This document shows, in pieces, positions 50,162 to 64,000 of a stretch of DNA of 64,000 bases. Positions within the stretch are counted from its first letter, which is position 1. Each line of letters begins with the position of its first letter. The notes under the pieces were generated by a model. It did not search any database, was not told the origin of the DNA, and saw only the letters and a program-made list of their open reading frames with translations. Source of the DNA: Homarus americanus. Taxonomy: Eukaryota; Arthropoda; Malacostraca; Decapoda; Nephropidae. The translations under genes were made by a program, and so were the position numbers. The stretch is taken from assembly GCF_018991925.1 (NCBI RefSeq), contig NW_024722158.1, positions 9,614,420 to 9,678,419 on the forward strand. The letters run 5' to 3'.

Positions 50162-50442
50162 TGTAGGTTATGTGTCTATGCTACTGTGCCGAGTAGCAAC
50201 CTTGTAAATAAGCTTACTGTGCCGAGTAGCATTTTATATATGTAATTACGTGGCAACACTGCACGTGTTATGTGGCAACATTGCCCCGAGGCTATATAAG
50301 GCAGTCTCGAAGTCTGACCTCCGTGCCTCGTGCATGGCAATACTAGCACCACTTGTATTCCTATCCGCTAATAAATGGACTTCAGTGTTACCCGGTGTTT
50401 CCCTACCCATCACTGCTCTCTTCAGGGAACACTTGGAACCTT
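50162..50442 (+). repeat. 3' LTR
   Basis: Starts TGTAGGTTATGTGTC and ends CTTGGAACCTT at the (AT)n run. It contains two copies of CTGTGCCGAGTAGCA, a TATA-like CTATATAAGGC at about 50292 and AATAAATGG at about 50370. Divergence from the 5' LTR (substitutions plus indels) indicates an old insertion. Confidence 0.85.
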
Positions 50443-50469
50443 ATATATATATATATATATATGACAATG

Positions 50470-50558
<89 letters not shown>
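50443..50558. repeat. (AT)n microsatellite
   Basis: AT run interrupted once by GACAATGT at about 50463. Confidence 0.97.
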
Positions 50559-53742
<3,184 letters not shown>

Positions 53743-53952
53743 ATGTCCAGTCGGGGTAAAAAGTCTTGAACACTTAACAACATTGGCATCTACTTCTGAA
53801 TTATATGATTGGGATATACTAAGAACACTACTGGTCATCACATATTATGCCTGAACCACAAAATGGGATAAAACTCTCCTTAATACCTAAGATCTTCGGG
53901 TACTTACATGCCAAATACTTTCAATTGTTCAAGACTTTTGACCCCGACTGTA
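53743..53952. mobile_element. Tc1/mariner-type MITE
   Basis: Left end TCCAGTCGGGGTAAAAAG then TCTTGAAC (from about 53746). Right end GTTCAAGACTTTTGACCCCG then ACTGTA (53927-53952). These are reverse complements over 26 bp with two or three mismatches. The ends start TACAGT...GGGGTCAAAAGT, the signature of Tc1/mariner elements that insert at TA. At 210 bp with no transposase it is non-autonomous. A third identical terminus is at 12332. Confidence 0.82.
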
Positions 53953-55995
53953 CGTATATATTGTATACCTGCACTATCTAAGTAGATGCTGAATCAATGA
54001 AAACTTATATGACGAATTAACGAAATCTCTCTCCCTTTCTCTCTCTCTCTCTTTGGTGACATCTATCGAATCTATCAATAACCTGGGATAGTGTAGGCTC
54101 CCAAGTGGGCACATTAATTGAAACAAGTCCTAATCTACTCTATAATAACAATCAATGACACAAACACTCATTAACCATACCAATAAAACTTCCTAATGTT
54201 GGTATTATTTTTGGTTTTCTCTACTAAATGAAGATAAAATCCGAGAACTTCAAGTAGGAATCAACATCATCCTCAGTATTTTTTCTATCTTACCTATGCT
54301 AAGAGTTAGTAATTGACCATAACCAGTGTCTGCTGTGTGAGGCGGTTTGTGTGTAGTGTATGTGGGTATTGGCATTTAACTACGGGTATAAACTTGAAAT
54401 TCCAACTACATGGTGACTCTTAAGTGTATTTAATTTGATCTAAACATATGTGAGGACAGGAAGGTGATGGATATATTTTTTTTAACCTGTCACTCTTTCT
54501 TACCAACGAATGTAAAATTATTGTGATTTTCTGTGAATTTTATAATGAAAAAGTTAATGCATCAATTATGGCATGGATGGGTCTGGGTGGATGGATTTCA
54601 GAGACATTTCTTGGATCTCTCCTTACCTTATTATTTTTTTTAATTATATCGGCTTGCAAATACACTCTGACTGATGACAAAAATTTCTGGAGGGTTTTGC
54701 TTAGTTATGTCACTTTACGGGATTAATTAAATTTAGTTTTCGATGATTATAATTTGACAGTAACACAAACATTATCTAACAATGGTAACTTATCACGACA
54801 ACGTCTCACACCTTTATAGCCTTGTGAGTGAACTGTACACAGACTATTAACTGTAAATAACCCTTGAAATAATTACTTGTGCTAAAAGAAAAATCATTTA
54901 ATTAATAAATTTTAATTTTGTTTATGTCCCCTTTATGTAGAAGTTGATGTTATAATGCATTAGTTTATAACCTAGGGAGGGGGGGGGGGTAACATATATC
55001 TGACTCCGTATATGCTCTTATTGAAATAAATTCGTAATTCGAAAATTGGTGCCGTAGCGTATGTCAGGAAAAATTTACCATTCAACTCAATGTCATTCTA
55101 TTTCGACAGTCCCCCACGAGGATAATATGGCTAACATAACAATGAAAAATTAGTTGCAAAAACAATGCCGTTGTTTGAGCATGTACCAGAGCTGCAGTTC
55201 CGGAATGGCTACGGATATGTATGGCGATCGGTCAATTCAACCTCTGGTCAATTCAACCCCTGTAAACCCAACCCCTGTTAACGCACCCTCCTGTCAATTC
55301 ATCCTCCTGTCAACTCATCCTCCTGTCAACCCGGCCCCAGTCAACTCAACCCTGTTTGTTTACTTGCATCTATAAAGACAATAAGACGGTGAAACTGAGA
55401 CGTAAAAAAGAAATGTGTCCTTGGGCCCTTTGGGGATCAGGGGGAGAGGGGGGGGGGGCATGGATTCAAGTACGGTCATAGAGGGGCGTACGGCGTAGCT
55501 CCCACAAGGTCTTTAAGAATCACTGTTTTAATGTATTACTCCACTTCAACAAACACACGTTTCTGTTCACGGGAAACATAAATTATGTCTCATCTCAGAT
55601 CAGGTTCCCTATTACGAGTCTCAGACCAGAGTGAGAAGCTGAGGATCTCGTGTCATAAAATTTCCTGGTGATATTACTCAAGGGCAGGTCTAGAAATCTT
55701 GCGTCTGTCATCGTGGAAATGTTCGTGTGTGTGTGTGTGTGTGTGTGTGTGTTTACTTGAAAAAAAAAAATTATCAACTCCACTTTCCGCCAAACATTCC
55801 TTCTCCCGTAATCTCCTACGTTTGTGTCACCTCTGAGGTAAGCAGTTGATCCAATACAGTAATACTGTACTTCATATCTTAATCTCCAGATCATTTTAGT
55901 ATCAGAGAGAGAGGGAGACGTTCTTTATGTATAAATGGACGAGGTACTTTTTTATATGAAAGTTTGTAACACCTTCGTACGACAACAAACTGAAG

Positions 55996-56053
<58 letters not shown>

Positions 56054-56844
56054 TTGTCCCTCTTGAGATAATACTAATAAATGCGATGATTTTCGGAGTG
56101 TTAAAAGGTCGCAATAAAATGTTAGGCACTATTTTGGACTAAGGCGGCGCGTGTCACTTAACAGTTTATCAATGGCATCTATTCACCGATCTGATACTTC
56201 AACAGCTTAGTAAAGTGTCACCGACCCTTTTCTGGACCACTTTCTTTTCATGGGTAAAGTGTCATTCATCCTTTAAAGTGGCACATTTATTTTATGATCA
56301 AGGGCACTTTTCCTGCAAGTGTCATCTAGCCAAAGAGGCATTTCCTCAGTACAGTTCAGCATCACTCCCAGTCGTGGTATAGCTACAGTGTAAGCCACAA
56401 CACAATAGATGGTGATATACTGTATAAACCCAGTTGAGGGAGAGAAGAGCCACAGATCCTTCACGCTGTATTGTATTACTCTGTGAGCCGCTAATCCCCG
56501 GCCTGGTTGTCAGTGTGTGCTTCACCCACTGGTTGGCCGCCTCCTCAAAATAATCAATTGCCGTCGACGACCTGCATAACTCTCCCTACCATGGGTACCT
56601 TTCTGTTGGTATATATATTTTTGTTTGTTTGTCCATCTGATCACACATTACCGATGGCATTTTCTTCCTATCTCACCACTCTTATACCTTCCATCAGTCA
56701 CCACCAAGCTGTAGGGGTGACCTTGAGTAGCCAGCTGTAGTCAAGCGAGCTTCTACACATACAAGAAATGTACCTACTTAACAAAATAACTAAACAAAAC
56801 ATACACAACATAACGCACGCATACACACACACACACACGGTGAA
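53953..56844. other. Mostly unique sequence
   Basis: No gene recognised. Simple repeats: (CT)n at about 54030, (GT)n at about 55727-55752, (CA)n at about 55999-56050. A short array of GTCAA-CTCATCCTCCT-type units (about 18 bp) lies at 55225-55350. Small open frames (54523-54726, 56507-56740) lack domains. Confidence 0.5.
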
Positions 56845-57205
56845 ATAGCCATTGACCACCTTATATTGTGAACACCTTATACTGTGAACACCTTCCTCCC
56901 GTGACCACCTTATACTGTGAACACCTTACTCTAGTGACCACTTTATACTGTGAACACCTTCCTTCCCCGTGACCACCTTACACTGTGAACACCTTCCTCC
57001 CCCGTGACCACCTTATACTGTGAACACCTTCCTCCAGTAACCACCTTATACTGTGAACACCTTCCTTCCCCGTGACCACCTTACACTGTGAACACCTTCC
57101 TCCCCCGTGACCACCTTATACTGTGAACACCTTCCTCCAGTAACCACCTTATACTGTGAACACCTTCCTCCAGCAACCACCTTATACTGTGAACACCTCC
57201 CAGTC
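56845..57205. repeat. About 35-bp array
   Basis: Ten or eleven units of CACCTTATACTGTGAACACC plus TTCCTCCCCCGTGAC. Two 35-bp variants alternate in the middle. Frames open here are satellite. Confidence 0.9.
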
Positions 57206-57421
57206 ACCAGTGGTATTTCTCCCATGCAGTATCGCCCTGTGACCTACGTTTCATCCTCTCTCCTCCAGACTTCCATGATTCATCACAAGGGGATAATTTC
57301 TCTTTCTCTAAGGTAATACGCAGCTTAACCACTGATATACGAGATAGTGAGAGAGTCGCCCCGTTTCGTGCATACTAATGTGTCGCAGTCCAGACCTAAA
57401 ACCTCATGGTGACTAAAAATG

Positions 57422-57629
57422 TACAGTCCCCTTCACTAGTGCGTTTACAGGGGCTCGTCAGGTTTTGTGCAGTGTGGCAGCGCTGTGTTTGTTCACATTC
57501 GACAGAAGGAAACTCACAATAGTAAACATACTATGGAATCAAAGTAAAACAATATTAAAACAAATATCTCAATGTAATGATTTGTGGAATGTTTATATGA
57601 CGAGACCCTGTAAACGCTTTGGAGGGGGT
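57422..57629. mobile_element. MITE, second copy of the 34964 family
   Basis: Left end TACAGTCCCCTTCACTAGTG then CGTTTACAGGGGCTCGTCA. Right end (about 57598-57629) TGACGAGACCCTGTAAACGC then TTTGGAGGGGG, the reverse complement of the left with a few mismatches. The left 110 bp match 34964-35090. About 208 bp, no ORF. Confidence 0.72.
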
Positions 57630-57841
57630 CGGGGGGGGGGGGTTGACTTATAGTATGAGGATGCTTGAGAAAGATGTGATGCTGTGAAGGGAATGGTTTA
57701 TGATAAAATACTGAAACACTTGTATAAAGAGAGTGGTTAGGTTAGGTTAAGTTTGTGAAGAAAATGAGTAAAAATATCTGTAGACCAGACGGAAGCTGGA
57801 GGATCCTGTGAGGGATTATTGGGGATGAGGAGGGTGTTGGG

Positions 57842-57956
57842 GTGTGTGGACCACCAGGGTGTGTGTGGCGGGTGTGTGTGGACCACCAAGGTGCGAGTAG
57901 GAAGTGTGTGGACCAAAAGGGTGTGAGGAGGAAGTGGGTGGACCACCAGGGTGTGA
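57842..57956. repeat. GTGTGTGGACCACCAGG array, left part
   Basis: Four to five 27-29-bp units of GTGGACCACCAGGGTGTG with GAGGAA/GGCGG linkers. The array is interrupted by a LINE fragment and continues at 58198. Confidence 0.88.
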
Positions 57957-58197
57957 GGAACATAAGAATGGAGGAAACTGCAGCGGGCTTATTGACCCAT
58001 ACTGGGCAGTCCCGTTTATACCCAACCCCTATTGCTCATATAAGCATCCAACCTATGTTTGAAGCTATCCAGCGTATTCGAGTTAATGATGATATTTGGT
58101 AACTTGTTCCATTCATCCACCACTCTGTTTCCGAACCAGTGTTTACCTATTTCACGCCGAAATCTAAATTTGTCTAATTTAAATCCATTGTTACAGG
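57957..58197 (-). mobile_element. CR1-like LINE 3' fragment inside a satellite array
   Basis: On the minus strand it encodes the end of ORF2 (about 58197 down to 58025, the KHWFGNRVVDEWN-type region, somewhat mutated) and the 3' UTR ending ...CCTCCATTCTTATGTTCC. It is highly similar to 63367-63607. Both edges are satellite, so it is an insertion truncated at its 5' end. Confidence 0.75.
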
Positions 58198-59250
58198 ATG
58201 TGTGTGAACCACCAGGGTGTGGGGAGGGTGTGTGTGTGGACCACCAGGGTGTGGGGAGGGTGTGTGTGGACCATCAGGGTGTGGGGAGGGTGTGTGGACA
58301 ACCAGGTGTGGGGAAGATGTGTGTGGACCGCCAGGTGTGGGGAGGGTGTGTGTGTGGACCAGGGGTGTGGGGACCACCAGGGTGTGGGGAGGGTGTGTGG
58401 ACCATCAGGGTGTGGGGACGGTGTGTGTGGACAACCATGGTGTGGGGAAGATGTGTGTGGACCGCCAGGGGTGTGGGGAGGGTGTGTGTGTGTGACCACC
58501 AGGGTATGGGGAGGGTGTGTGTGTGACCACCAGGGTATGGTGTGTGTGACCACCAGGGTGTGGGGAGGGTGTGTGTGGACCATGGGGGAGGTGTGTGTGA
58601 CCACCAGGTGTGGGGAGGGTGTGTGTGTGGACCACCAGGGTGTGGGGAGGTGTGTGTGGACCACAGGGTGGGAGGGTGTGTGTGTGACCACCAGGGTGTG
58701 TGTGACCACCAGGGTGTGGGGAGGGTGTGTGTGGACGTGGGGTGTGGGAGGGTGTGTGGACCAGGAGTGTGTGGGACCACCAGGGTGTCGGGAGGAAGTG
58801 TGTGGACCACCAGGGTGTGGGGAGGGTGTGTGTGGACCACCAGGGTGGGGGAGGTGTGGACCACCAGGGTGTGGGGAGGTGTGTGGACCACCAGGTGTGT
58901 GTGTACCACTAGGGTGTGGGAGGGTGTGTGTGACCACCAGGGTGTCGGGAGGAAGTGTGTGGACCACCAGGGGTGGGGGAGGTGTGTGGACCACCAGGGT
59001 GTGGGGAGAAGTGTGTGGACCACCAGGGTGTGGGAGGAAGTGTGTGTACCACTAGGTGTGGGGGGAGTGTGTGGACCACCAGGGTGTCGGGAGGAAGTGT
59101 GGACCACCAGGGTGTGGGGAAGTGTGTGAAGTGTGTGGACCACCAGGGTGTGGGGAGGAAGTGTGTGGACCACCAGGGTGTGGGGAGGAAGTGTGTGGAC
59201 CACTAGGGTGTGGGGAGGGTGTGTCTGTGGACCACTAGGGTGCGGAGTAA
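58198..59250. repeat. GTGTGTGGACCACCAGG array, right part
   Basis: About 36 units of 27-30 bp with GTGGACCACCAGGGTGTG and GGGAGG(GT/AA) linkers. Both strands are largely open (Thr/His/Pro-rich or Gly/Cys/Val-rich translations), a by-product of composition. Confidence 0.93.
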
Positions 59251-59844
59251 ATTATATTTAAAATACATTATGAATATTTTTCTTCCCACTCTCGTGGTCG
59301 TAGTAGTTCGGGGTCATCTACGTGTCGGCTTGTGTACCCGTTCACCCTCACACAAATATGTGATATTTATTAAATTCTACAAACGAATTATTAAGTTGGT
59401 CCGATGTATTACGTAGAATTTACAGTTGTACTGTACATGACAAAATTTTATTTAATTCTTCAAGTCCCAATTATTTGATAAGACCTCATCTATTCTCAGA
59501 TTATTTCCACATAATCCAGGTGTGCTAGAAGTAATTTTACACCCGGTAAATTCTTACCTTTGATGAGTAGACATTATTTCTGAAATATATTTATTTCAAA
59601 ACAACCGAGAACTGGCATGTCTTCAACTACCAGCATGACTCCTGATGTGTGGGTCGGTGAAATATTTGTTCCCCCACGGAGAATTTTACAAAAGACGTAG
59701 CGAAATGTTTGCCAAGAATGAATATTGTTTCAGTTGGGTGTTGGCTTTCGGCCGCTCGTGTGTAACCTCACGTCCGTCTCCTACCTTGGCCCATCTTATA
59801 CTACCAACAATAGTATGACGGGAAGTGTCACTCTTACATCATCG
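59251..59844. other. Unique sequence, nothing identified
   Basis: No gene or RNA recognised. Confidence 0.5.
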
Positions 59845-60075
59845 AATCACCTGAAGATTAGCCGCCCCCCCATCATATTTCATCTTAAAGTTAAAAACCC
59901 CAACGTTAACCTAACCTAACGCTAATTTAACCTAACCTTACGCTAATTTAACCTAACCTAACGCTAAATTAACCTATCCTTACGCTAACTTAACATAACC
60001 TATCGCTAACTTAACCGAATCTAACACTAACTTAACCTAATGGTAACCTAACCTAAACCTAACTTCACCTGTCCT
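59845..60075. mobile_element. CCTAA-rich inverted-repeat family, copy E (left half)
   Basis: Starts ATCACCTGAAGATTAGCCG, then CATATTTCATCTTAAAGTTA and CAACGTTAACCTAACCTAAC. It continues as a 20-25-bp degenerate array of CTAACGCTAATTTAACC. No clear right terminus. Confidence 0.65.
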
Positions 60076-61020
60076 TATTATAGTAACTCCAATGACTAAT
60101 ATTATCTAAGATATCGTTAAATTACTGACATATACAGTATAGTGCGTGGTTACATAAAGACACATCGTTAGCGTGTTGTGGGGGTGGTATTAGTCAGTTA
60201 CACGATCATTAAAACCCTGCACATAAGGGTCAAAATCTTCCTTAAAATGTGACTAATAGCGACCGTAATGGGAAAAAATAATATAATTTTACATTTGGTT
60301 TAGCCACGTGACTTACAAACTTGTATTCCGCGTATTAATACTCTACTTCATTATATATAAAAAGTACATTATACACACGTTAATTTGTACGGAGTGTTCT
60401 CAAGTGGGACTACGGCCAAGAAAGGTTAAGGGAAAATTACTAAGTCAATACGTATCATTAAACACAAAGAAACTAACACTCTTGGCTCTGTTCCCTGGAC
60501 TTTATTTAAGGTTTTGTCATTAAATTATAACCAGTCTCGAAAATTTGTGTTTGTAAATTATGTTACAATTTTAGACAACCATAAAGCTGGGTATTGAGGC
60601 CAGCTTGTTATTATGTCTTATACGCTGGGTAAGAGATTGTTCGGACAAGTTGTACACACAGTTTGGTAATATTTTACTTTCATTCCACTTATTCTATGTT
60701 TGCATGACACATTTTCTTCAGGTAAAGATCATACACGGTTTGAATTAAGCAAATTATTGGCTCACATAAATATAGAGAATTAATGACTATAAAGAAACTC
60801 AAATTCATAATTCTACTTTCGGCCTTACATCAATATGAGTCACGGCAGGAATACACGTAGTGCATATGACTAGAATGTCAATACCAGTGTGTATAATATT
60901 CGAGAGATCTATAGTACCGGACTAGCTCAAGTGTTACACCTTCCTAAATTCTAACGTGGTGGGTAGACTTATGTCCAGAATTATAATTAATCTGTGTTAT
61001 GAATTTATAGCTGACAAAAT
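60076..61020. other. Unique AT-rich sequence
   Basis: No gene or RNA recognised. Confidence 0.5.
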
Positions 61021-61965
61021 AAATATTTAATATATAGTAAGTCATAACCTGGAGGTAAACAAACGATGACGTAGTTATATAGTAAGTATAGCCTGGAGGT
61101 AAACAAACGATGACGTAGTTATATAGTAAGTCATAACCTGGAGGTAAACAAACGATGACGTAGTTATATAGTAAGTCATAACCTGGAGGTAAACAAACGA
61201 TGACGTAGTTATATAGTAAGCCATAGCCTGGAGGTAAACAAACGATGACGTAGTTATATAGTAAGTATAGCCTGGAGGTAAACAAACGATGACGTAGTTA
61301 TATAGTAAGTATAGCCTGGAGGTAAACAAACGATGGCGTAGTTATACAGTAAGTATAGCCTGGAGGTAAACAAACGATGGCGTAGTTATACAGTAAGTAT
61401 AGCCTGGAGGTAAACAAACGATGACGTAGTTATATAGTAAGTCATAACCTGGAGGTAAACAAACGATGGCGTAGTTATATAGTAAGTTAGCCTAGCCCAG
61501 GAAGACGATGACGTAGTTATATAGTAAGTCATAGTCTGGAGGTAAACAAACGATGGCGTAGTTATACAGTAAGTATAGCCTGGAGGTAAACAAACGATGG
61601 CGTAGTTATATAGCAAGCCATAGTCTGGAGGTAAACAAACGATGACGTAGTTATATAGTAAGCCATAGCCTGGAGGTAAACAAACGATGACGTAGTTATA
61701 TAGTAAGTCATAACCTGGAGGTAAACAAACGATGGCGTAGTTATATAGTAAGTATAGCCTGGAGGTAAACAAACGATGACGTAGTTATATAGTAAGCCAT
61801 AGTCTGGAGGTAAACAAACGATGACGTAGTTATATAGTAAGTCATAGCCTGGAGGTAAACAAATGATGGCGTAGTTATATAGTAAGTATAGCCTGGAGGT
61901 AAACAAACGATGGCGTAGTTATACATTAAGCCATAGCCTGGAGGTAAACAAACGATGACGTAGTT
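61021..61965. repeat. 43-45-bp satellite array
   Basis: About 21 units of CCTGGAGGTAAACAAACGAT plus GACGTAGTTATATAGTAAGT. Each unit carries (T)GACGTAG, with GGCGTAG as a variant. One unit near 61490 is shortened. Minus-strand frames stay open because of the period. The array ends in TTGTGGGATTGGACTATGC. Confidence 0.94.
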
Positions 61966-62309
61966 GTGGGATTGGACTATGCTATGAGTACGACGTGGCA
62001 ACAAGGTAACCGACTCACACTACCGACACGACAAAATGTTTACTAAGTATATTTACAATAATTGTGAAGATAATAAGGTAATAATACCCCAGAACCCGCG
62101 ATTCAGGGCTTAATTTATTACTTTACCAAACAATACAGACACTAGGGTCTTTAATGTGCCTCTGTTTTTTAAAAGTTATTATTTACTCTGCCATTGGTCT
62201 TTAGGATGACATCAGTATCGCCCTCACTCAATCCCTCACTCCCATAAAATACCAAAAACAGAGCGAGGGGATTTTTTTTTCAATTATTCATCAATGTATG
62301 TATACTTGC

Positions 62310-62353
<44 letters not shown>

Positions 62354-62945
62354 ATCATATATATGAATACATGATTTTGTGTATCAGGTATTTGAAACTT
62401 TTTATGATTGATCCAACAAAGCGGAGTGTGTTATTTGCGGCAACAAATATGTGGTATAACCAACATTCTGTTCACTCATATTAGTCCACACCACAAATAT
62501 ATTGCACAAATATTACCGAATGGCTATTCCTAAAAAAAAAAAGGTATTCTTTTATTTTCACCAAACAGAATAGAGCCGTGGTCAGTAATTCGAAATCGGG
62601 GAAATTACATACAAACTGTACAGAACTGTGGGCCAATACTGTGTACTTATATCTCATGGAAACAGTACAGATCCGTAAATTTGTTCAACTGCGTTAACTG
62701 TATTAAATTATCACCAAAAGAGGTTCACCACACCTGAGCTTTATATCTATATCTACCTTTTATCTATGACTAATCTCTAATTCTGTTCATGATTTTAACT
62801 TGACACTTGATGACTTGACCCCCATAGCCCTCCCTCTCCCCCTCACTCGTGAATGCTTCGGATTCACGAGTCCATACTCTCGGGATGTACTAGTCGGTAA
62901 TGTCCCCAACTGCACCTGTACGCCGTGTATTTTGAAGAGCTGTAA
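61966..62945. other. Unique sequence with (GT)n
   Basis: GT run at about 62313-62350, T- and A-runs at 62272 and 62533. No gene recognised. Confidence 0.5.
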
Positions 62946-63366
62946 AGTTAAATTGTGAGGTTAAGGTTAAGTTGTTGAATTAAATTGTGAGGTTAAGCTG
63001 TGAGGTAAGTTGGTGTGTTGGGCTGGTGATCCTGGAAAACGAGGACTGGTGACTTCCGGAGGGGTGAATGGATGGCGCCATCGGGCAGGTGCCTACGACA
63101 GGTGCCAAGAACCACCGACGGCAGGGGGAAGGGTGTTGATTTCCAACTCCCAGCACACCGCCCTCCCTAACCCATCATTCCTCCCTCACCCTCTCACCCC
63201 TACCTCACCTTCTCACCATCTCCCTTTCACCTCTCCCTCATCCTCAAACCCTTCCCTCACCCTCACCCCCCTCCATCATCCTCTCACCCCTCCCACACCC
63301 AGTCACCTTTGTAATAATTGTTTATCAGACCACAGCTTACAGCCCAGAGAAGAACAACATAAGAAC
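62946..63366. other. Unique to low-complexity C-rich sequence
   Basis: About 63160-63303 is CCCTCACC/CTCACCCC-rich. ATCAGACCACAGCTTACAG at about 63328 matches part of the LTR-like family of 24934/36777 and may be a small remnant. Confidence 0.5.
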
Positions 63367-64000
63367 ATAAGAACATAAGAATGGAGGAAACTGCAGCGGG
63401 CCTATTGGCCCATACTGGGCAGTCCCGTTTACACCCAACCCCTATTGCTCATATGAGCATCCAACCTATGTTTGAAGCAATTCAGCGTATTCGAGTTAAT
63501 GATGATATTTGGGAAATTGTTCCATTCATCCACTACTCTGTTTCCAAACCAGTGTTTACCTATTTCACGCCTAAATCTAAATTTGTCTAATTTAAAACCA
63601 TTGTTACGAGTTCGCTCCTGGTTGGATAATTTGAGTACCTTTGTAATGTCCCCTTTGTTTAGCCCTGCCTTCCACTTATACACCTCTATCAGGTCGCCCC
63701 TCGCTCTACGTCTCTCAAGGGAGTGCAAATTAAGATGCTTTAACCTGTCTCTATACTTCAAGGTTCCTAATGCCCGGGATTAGTCTTGTCATTCTCCTCT
63801 GAATTCTTTCCAATGATTCTATATCCATTCTGTAATACGGTGACCAGAACTGAACTGCGTAATCCAGGTGTGGTCTCACAAGAGCAAGATACAGTTTTAG
63901 GATGACCTCGCTAGTCTTGTAACTAACACTCCTTTGTATGAACCCAAGTACTTTATTAGCCTTGTTACGAGCAAAAACACATTGTTTACTTGGCTTAAGG
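63367..64000 (-). mobile_element. CR1-like LINE, 3' part, continuing past the window
   Basis: Minus-strand order: the C-terminal part of ORF2 reverse transcriptase (64000 down to 63429), a short 3' UTR, and a tail of repeated TTCTTATG (about 63350-63382). Octamer tails are a hallmark of CR1-group LINEs. A second truncated copy is at 57957-58197. Confidence 0.78.
63429..64000 (-). pseudogene. CR1-like LINE ORF2 (reverse transcriptase) C-terminal region, one frameshift
   Basis: From the right edge the frame reads NKANKVLGFIQRSVSYKTSE, LYLALVRPHLDYAVQFWSP, ESLERIQRRMTRLIPGIRN, then a stop at about 63760. The continuation RDRLKHLNLHSLERRRARGD, LIEVYKWKAGLNKGD, NRVVDEWNNFPN and LNCFKHRLDAH is in a second frame down to 63429. 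Together these are the thumb and C-terminal region that follows the RT catalytic domain in CR1-type LINEs. The catalytic motifs lie beyond the window edge. A one-base indel near 63755-63762 separates the frames. ORF2 makes the nuclease/RT for target-primed reverse transcription. Confidence 0.82.

Noticed and set aside
58191..59203. Thr/His/Pro-rich ORFs of up to 309 codons on the minus strand, and Gly/Cys/Val-rich ORFs on the plus strand
   Set aside because: All lie within the GTGGACCACCAGG satellite and overlap each other in several frames.

Overview
This 64-kb window looks like intergenic DNA from an arthropod nuclear genome, most plausibly a decapod crustacean. The grounds are interstitial CCTAA/TTAGG-type tracts (TTAGG is the usual arthropod telomere unit), very dense micro- and minisatellites, and several classes of decaying retrotransposons and DNA transposons. 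Species cannot be named from the sequence. I found no intact host gene, no rRNA and no convincing tRNA. Everything with recognisable protein homology belongs to a transposable element, and every such copy is broken. Adding the array spans listed below gives about 23.5 kb (roughly 37%) of minisatellite/satellite, plus more than 1 kb of microsatellite.

Layout. 1-12.3 kb: a block of five or six different minisatellites in which 1-3.6 kb is repeated in the same order at about 8.06-12.3 kb (offset about 8.05 kb), with a 100-N assembly gap between. 12.3-15.3 kb: unique sequence with two compound microsatellites. 15.3-19.6 kb: 18-bp, 48-bp and 30-bp satellites interrupted by LINE 3' ends. 19.6-24.9 kb: mostly unique AT-rich DNA. 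24.9-27.6 kb: an LTR-like element (4-bp TSD) followed by a Jockey-type LINE that keeps ORF1 and a 3' end but has no reverse transcriptase. 27.6-35.9 kb: unique DNA, several small arrays and small inverted-repeat elements. 35.9-40.2 kb: a 44-bp array split by a second, inverted copy of the same LTR-like element, then a 69-bp dimeric array. 41.6-43.1 kb: a foldback element and another LINE 3' end. 43.5-52.7 kb: a mosaic of elements separated by long (AT)n tracts: a 3.2-kb inverted repeat carrying Helitron Rep and helicase remnants, a 3.2-kb Ty3/Gypsy element lacking the RT-RNaseH-integrase core, and a 2.0-kb LTR-like element. 52.7-64 kb: mostly unique DNA with two MITEs, three arrays, a CR1-like fragment inside one array, and the 3' part of a CR1-like LINE running off the right end on the minus strand.

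A recurrent theme is interplay between mobile elements and tandem arrays. A dispersed terminal-inverted-repeat element has a CCTAA-rich core that has itself become a tandem array. LINE 3' ends sit directly beside arrays sharing a CACGTG-containing core. Elements have landed inside satellites (36.8, 17.3 and 58.0 kb) or between (AT)n tracts (47.2, 50.6 kb). Long open reading frames in the window are by-products of stop-free satellites or dinucleotide runs and are not annotated as genes.
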